Program-made: the position numbers and the translations under genes
Shown: piece by piece, positions 5,224 to 7,520 of the stretch
How the letters are laid out: the number at the start of each line of letters is the position of its first letter
Numbering within the stretch: the first letter of the stretch is position 1
Assembly: GCA_945906715.1 (NCBI GenBank)
Contig: CAMDRK010000121.1
Span: 1-7,520 of the forward strand
DNA length: 7,520 nucleotides
Direction of reading: 5' to 3'
Source of the DNA: Nitrospira lenta
GTDB lineage: Bacteria; Nitrospirota; Nitrospiria; Nitrospirales; Nitrospiraceae
Notes under the pieces: model-generated
What the model was told of the DNA's origin: nothing
The model's input: only the letters and a program-made list of their open reading frames with translations
Databases searched by the model: none

Positions 5224-7041
5224 TCACGCATCCAGCAGCTCACGCACTTTTTCCACCAGCCCTGCTTGCCGGTAGGGACGCCTCAAGAGATACCGCGGGT
5301 TGAGGCGATGAGACACCATCGCCTCGTCGTCATACCCGGAGACAAAGAGCGGCTGCATCTTCGGGTGTTGCTTCAACAACCGTCTGGCTAACTCACGCCC
5401 ACCGATTTCCGGCATCATGAGATCGCTCACAGCCACATGGACGGCTCCGGAATATCGCTGCACAAGCAGCACCGCTTCAACAGACGAGCTCGCCTCCAAG
5501 ACGTGATAGCGATGCCGCAACAACGTGGAGAGCGCGAGCTTACGATCGATTTCATTCGGGTCCACCAATAAAACCGTTTCCTGGCCTTTGGCTGCAACCT
5601 GAGCCTGGCTCGATGGAGCCGGCGGCCGGCCCTGTTGTACAAGGGGAAGCACCACCCGCACCACCGTGCCTTCGCCGGGGCGGCTGACAACATCGAGCTG
5701 GCCTGCACTCTGTTTCACAATGCCATAGACCGCGGTAAGTCCGAATCCCACGTTCATTTCCTTTGTGGAAAAGAAGGGTTCGAACATGTGCGACTGGGTC
5801 TCCAGGCTCATCCCGCTTCCGGTATCGCTCACCTGAATCAATACTTTGGATTGATGCCCGGAAGACGACTGCTTCGCTTCAATCCGGAGCCGGCCACCCT
5901 GCGGCATGGCATCCCGCGCATTCACCGCAAGATGAAGCAGCACTTGTTCCAGCCCTTCACGATCGACCTCGACATCCATCGGCGCATCTTCAACGGCCAT
6001 ACTGAGATCGATGGAGGCTGGCAACAGCCCTCTCATCACTCCACGAAGATCCTCCAGCACGGTGTTGACCGAAAGCACCTGCCGGATATGACCGTTGTGG
6101 AGGCCCAACCCGGCCAACTGAGCGGTCACGACTGCAGCCTTCCCTCCGCTTCGAAATATGTCATCGATCGGCCCGTAGAGCGGGTCGTCCGGCTTGAGCC
6201 CGGATAGAACCACACCAGTCTGCTTCCCGATCACCGACACGAGCTGGCTGAGTTCGTTGGCAATTCCCCCGGCAATCCGACCGATCGCTTCCATCTTCAG
6301 CGCATCATGCAATTGCTGTTCAACACCTTCTCGCTCCTTCTTCTCCTGCCGGACATGCTCATTCGCTCGCGAGAGGTCACCCTTAAGACCCTTGAGACGG
6401 GCCTCCAACTGATCGCGCGACGCTTGCAACGCCCGTTCAGTTTCTTTCAGAGCCTCGATGCTCCCCAGCAATTGTGTCTTTTGTTGCCGTTCGGTCCCGA
6501 TCGTTTGCATCGCGAGACCGTAGAACATCGCCATCACCAACAACACCGGTACGCCCAGCAGATGCCCGGGCGACAAAGAGCCAGTTTGTGCGACCCCCTG
6601 ATAGAGGATGATGCCATACCCGACCGAGAGCAACAGCGATAACCCAATGACATGGGAGAGCCGGCGCACCGAAGCGGCAATGAGCATGAGGATGAAATAT
6701 GACAGATAGAGTTCCGACCGGGCATTACCTGACAAATAGATGGTTCCGGTCACGAGAACCGTGTCGATCCCGACCACGGCCCCGCTGAACCAGGCAGCCT
6801 GTAAGATCGAGGCCGGCATATACTGGAGGCAGAGGATCATCGCCACCAACCCGGCGACGATCAGCACGCTCGTCGGGCGGCTGACGATCAGCGCCTCTCC
6901 AAACAACAACTGGTAGGCCAACATCACGCCGACCAGCGACTGAAGCCCAACATACCGTGGGCGCGAAATCATGCTCTCGTGAGTCGAATCCGCCGAAGTG
7001 GCCTCGATCTGATTCTCAGTGGGGATGACAAGACTGCTCAT
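5224..7041 (-). CDS. Membrane hybrid histidine kinase with degenerate H-box and C-terminal receiver
   Basis: 605 aa. Residues 31-180 hold about six hydrophobic membrane segments, followed by a coiled-coil-like helix (195-250). A HisKA-like region begins MEAIGRIAGGIANEL (250-264); in relatives this reads GGhAHDFNN, and here Asn262 replaces the phosphoacceptor His. The HATPase domain looks intact: LAVNARDAM (N374), DTGSGM (406-411), FEPFFSTKE (420-428) and a VGFGLTAVYGIVKQ G2 box. A linker of about 20 residues (469-488) leads to the receiver: LLVDPNE (D494), VSDLMMP (phosphoacceptor D540), FVSGY (S569) and LRRPY, where R588 replaces the usual Lys. No PAS or GAF domain is seen, so sensing is probably by the membrane part. 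ATG 7041 is chosen for AGGAG 9 nt upstream; an in-frame ATG at 7092 lacks a ribosome site. There is no DNA-binding output and no partner regulator in the window. Confidence 0.9.
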   Translation of the reverse strand: MSSLVIPTENQIEATSADSTHESMISRPRYVGLQSLVGVMLAYQLLFGEALIVSRPTSVLIVAGLVAMILCLQYMPASILQAAWFSGAVVGIDTVLVTGTIYLSGNARSELYLSYFILMLIAASVRRLSHVIGLSLLLSVGYGIILYQGVAQTGSLSPGHLLGVPVLLVMAMFYGLAMQTIGTERQQKTQLLGSIEALKETERALQASRDQLEARLKGLKGDLSRANEHVRQEKKEREGVEQQLHDALKMEAIGRIAGGIANELSQLVSVIGKQTGVVLSGLKPDDPLYGPIDDIFRSGGKAAVVTAQLAGLGLHNGHIRQVLSVNTVLEDLRGVMRGLLPASIDLSMAVEDAPMDVEVDREGLEQVLLHLAVNARDAMPQGGRLRIEAKQSSSGHQSKVLIQVSDTGSGMSLETQSHMFEPFFSTKEMNVGFGLTAVYGIVKQSAGQLDVVSRPGEGTVVRVVLPLVQQGRPPAPSSQAQVAAKGQETVLLVDPNEIDRKLALSTLLRHRYHVLEASSSVEAVLLVQRYSGAVHVAVSDLMMPEIGGRELARRLLKQHPKMQPLFVSGYDDEAMVSHRLNPRYLLRRPYRQAGLVEKVRELLDA

Positions 7042-7388
7042 CTGGTTATTCTCCTGCTTAGGCTTGGGCGACCGAAGACTAGGATGGAGCAAGTCCTATA
7101 CCGATATCTCAATGGGAAGAACCATGTTTTTCCAGTAGGCTATGGTCTGAAGAGCAGGACCGTGGGGTTCACACCCCTACGGTAAGTCACAAAATCGAAC
7201 GACGTGGAATGGCCAAAAAATGGCTCTCAGGTTGGGTTTGCTGGGCGGCGCGCGAGGAGCGAGACTCGCGAGAAAAGCGGGACAGGTGAAGAAGTTCTAC
7301 GTGCTGAGTTCGAGACAGGTCAGAAAGCCGAGATGAGGGAGAGTTCGAGGTCCGAAGTTCGAGGTTTTCAAAACTCGAAACTCAGCAC
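7042..7388. other. Intergenic region between purK and the histidine kinase; repeat-rich, no gene supported
   Basis: About 350 bp without a credible gene. It holds the kinase ribosome site, a GC-rich hairpin (7160-7182: CCGTGGGG pairing with CCCCTACGG with one bulge), a second small GC stem near 7246-7270 (CGCGAG with CTCGCG), and the GTTCGAGG/CTCAGCA repeat cluster in its right part. The rightward open frame of 80 codons over 7204-7446 runs through the repeats into antisense purK and has no family resemblance. I find no convincing kinase promoter; a promoter or a purK terminator could lie here. Confidence 0.6.
7051..7055 (-). promoter_or_regulatory. Shine-Dalgarno fixing the histidine kinase start
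   Basis: AGGAG on the minus strand is 9 nt upstream of ATG 7041. It lies downstream of the alternative in-frame ATG at 7092, so the shorter 605-aa product is preferred over the 622-aa one. Confidence 0.7.
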
Positions 7389-7394
7389 TCAGCA
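7301..7394. repeat. Interspersed repeat cluster abutting purK
   Basis: GTGCTGAGTTCGAG (7301-7314) is matched in inverted orientation by CTCGAAACTCAGCAC (7374-7388), differing by one inserted base. Within it, GTTCGAGG occurs at 7333-7340 and 7347-7354, and GTTCGAGA at 7308-7315. TTCGAGGTTTT and AAAACTCGAA (7348-7379) form a tight local stem. CTCAGCA is tandemly duplicated at 7381-7394. The tandem part supplies the last two codons and stop of purK. It is unrelated in sequence to the 9-bp arrays. Confidence 0.75.
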
Positions 7395-7520
7395 CTTCCC
7401 GTCTCGCATCGTTCGCCGAAACTGCTTGGCACGATCGAGCGCTTGATCGAGCGTCTCTCCGAGGAATGTGACATGTCCCATCTTGCGGCGGGGACGCATC
7501 TCACGTTTGCCGTAGAGATG
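7389..7520 (-). CDS. purK: 5-(carboxyamino)imidazole ribonucleotide synthase, C-terminal end only
   Basis: Reading leftward from the right edge gives 43 codons and TGA (7391-7389). The segment contains LYGKREMRPRRKMGHVTF, the conserved RKMGHVT signature at the C-terminus of PurK (ATP-grasp), followed by the usual terminal helix (ETLDQALDRAKQFRRTM). PurK carboxylates aminoimidazole ribonucleotide using ATP and bicarbonate in de novo purine synthesis, usually next to purE, which would lie beyond the right edge. The final residues (KC-stop) come from the tandem CTCAGCA repeat, so the natural end may have been altered by repeat insertion. The other ATP-grasp enzyme PurT also ends with a GH-type motif, but this one reads as PurK. 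Confidence 0.85.
   Translation of the reverse strand, partial: HLYGKREMRPRRKMGHVTFLGETLDQALDRAKQFRRTMRDGKC

Noticed and set aside
5635..6207. 190-codon open frame on the + strand
   Set aside because: Antisense to the kinase HATPase and H-box regions, which are unambiguous on the other strand.
7204..7446. 80-codon open frame on the + strand
   Set aside because: Composed of intergenic repeat sequence and antisense purK; no motif or convincing ribosome site.
7434..7454. Direct repeat GATCGAGCG x2 at the right edge
   Set aside because: It lies in purK coding sequence and follows from similar codons in the conserved C-terminal helix.

Overview
The window looks like chromosomal DNA of a moderately high-GC bacterium, most likely a Nitrospira or close Nitrospirota relative. 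I base this on gene style, codon use and the kind of interspersed repeats, not on a phylogenetic marker, so it is moderate confidence only. No rRNA, tRNA, CRISPR array, transposase or phage gene is visible.

Layout: (1) A leftward gene (1270 to the left edge, C-terminus cut) encodes a DUF692/MNIO-like TIM-barrel enzyme with an extra C-terminal region. (2) A 176-bp divergent intergenic region (1271-1446) carries inverted repeats and candidate promoters for both directions. (3) Rightward genes follow: a CBS-CBS-PilZ-like protein (1447-2223), a LOG-family Rossmann protein (2308-3363), a DHH-family phosphoesterase (3415-4311) and a rhomboid intramembrane protease (4426-5121). (4) A leftward membrane hybrid histidine kinase (7041-5224) converges on the rhomboid gene. 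(5) A repeat-rich gap of about 350 bp follows. (6) At the right edge is the C-terminal end of leftward purK (7520-7389).

The most striking non-genic feature is a pair of long palindromes, 4304-4415 and 5123-5216, on either side of the rhomboid gene. Each is built from exact 9-bp units (consensus CTGGTCTAT): 6+6 units in the first and 5+5 in the second, around a 4-nt loop. A different repeat family (GTTCGAGG and CTCAGCA units) fills the purK-kinase gap, and a third short repeat sits in frame inside the DHH gene. Repeat DNA supplies the stop codon or last codons of both the DHH gene and purK.

Functionally, several genes point to nucleotide or second-messenger signalling (CBS plus PilZ-like, LOG, DHH phosphoesterase, hybrid kinase), but no single pathway is demonstrated. 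The kinase is unusual: Asn stands where the phosphoacceptor His is expected, and Arg replaces the conserved receiver Lys, so it may be a pseudokinase or a partner-dependent sensor. The MNIO-like protein is the best candidate for novel chemistry; its partner or substrate, if encoded nearby, lies beyond the left edge.
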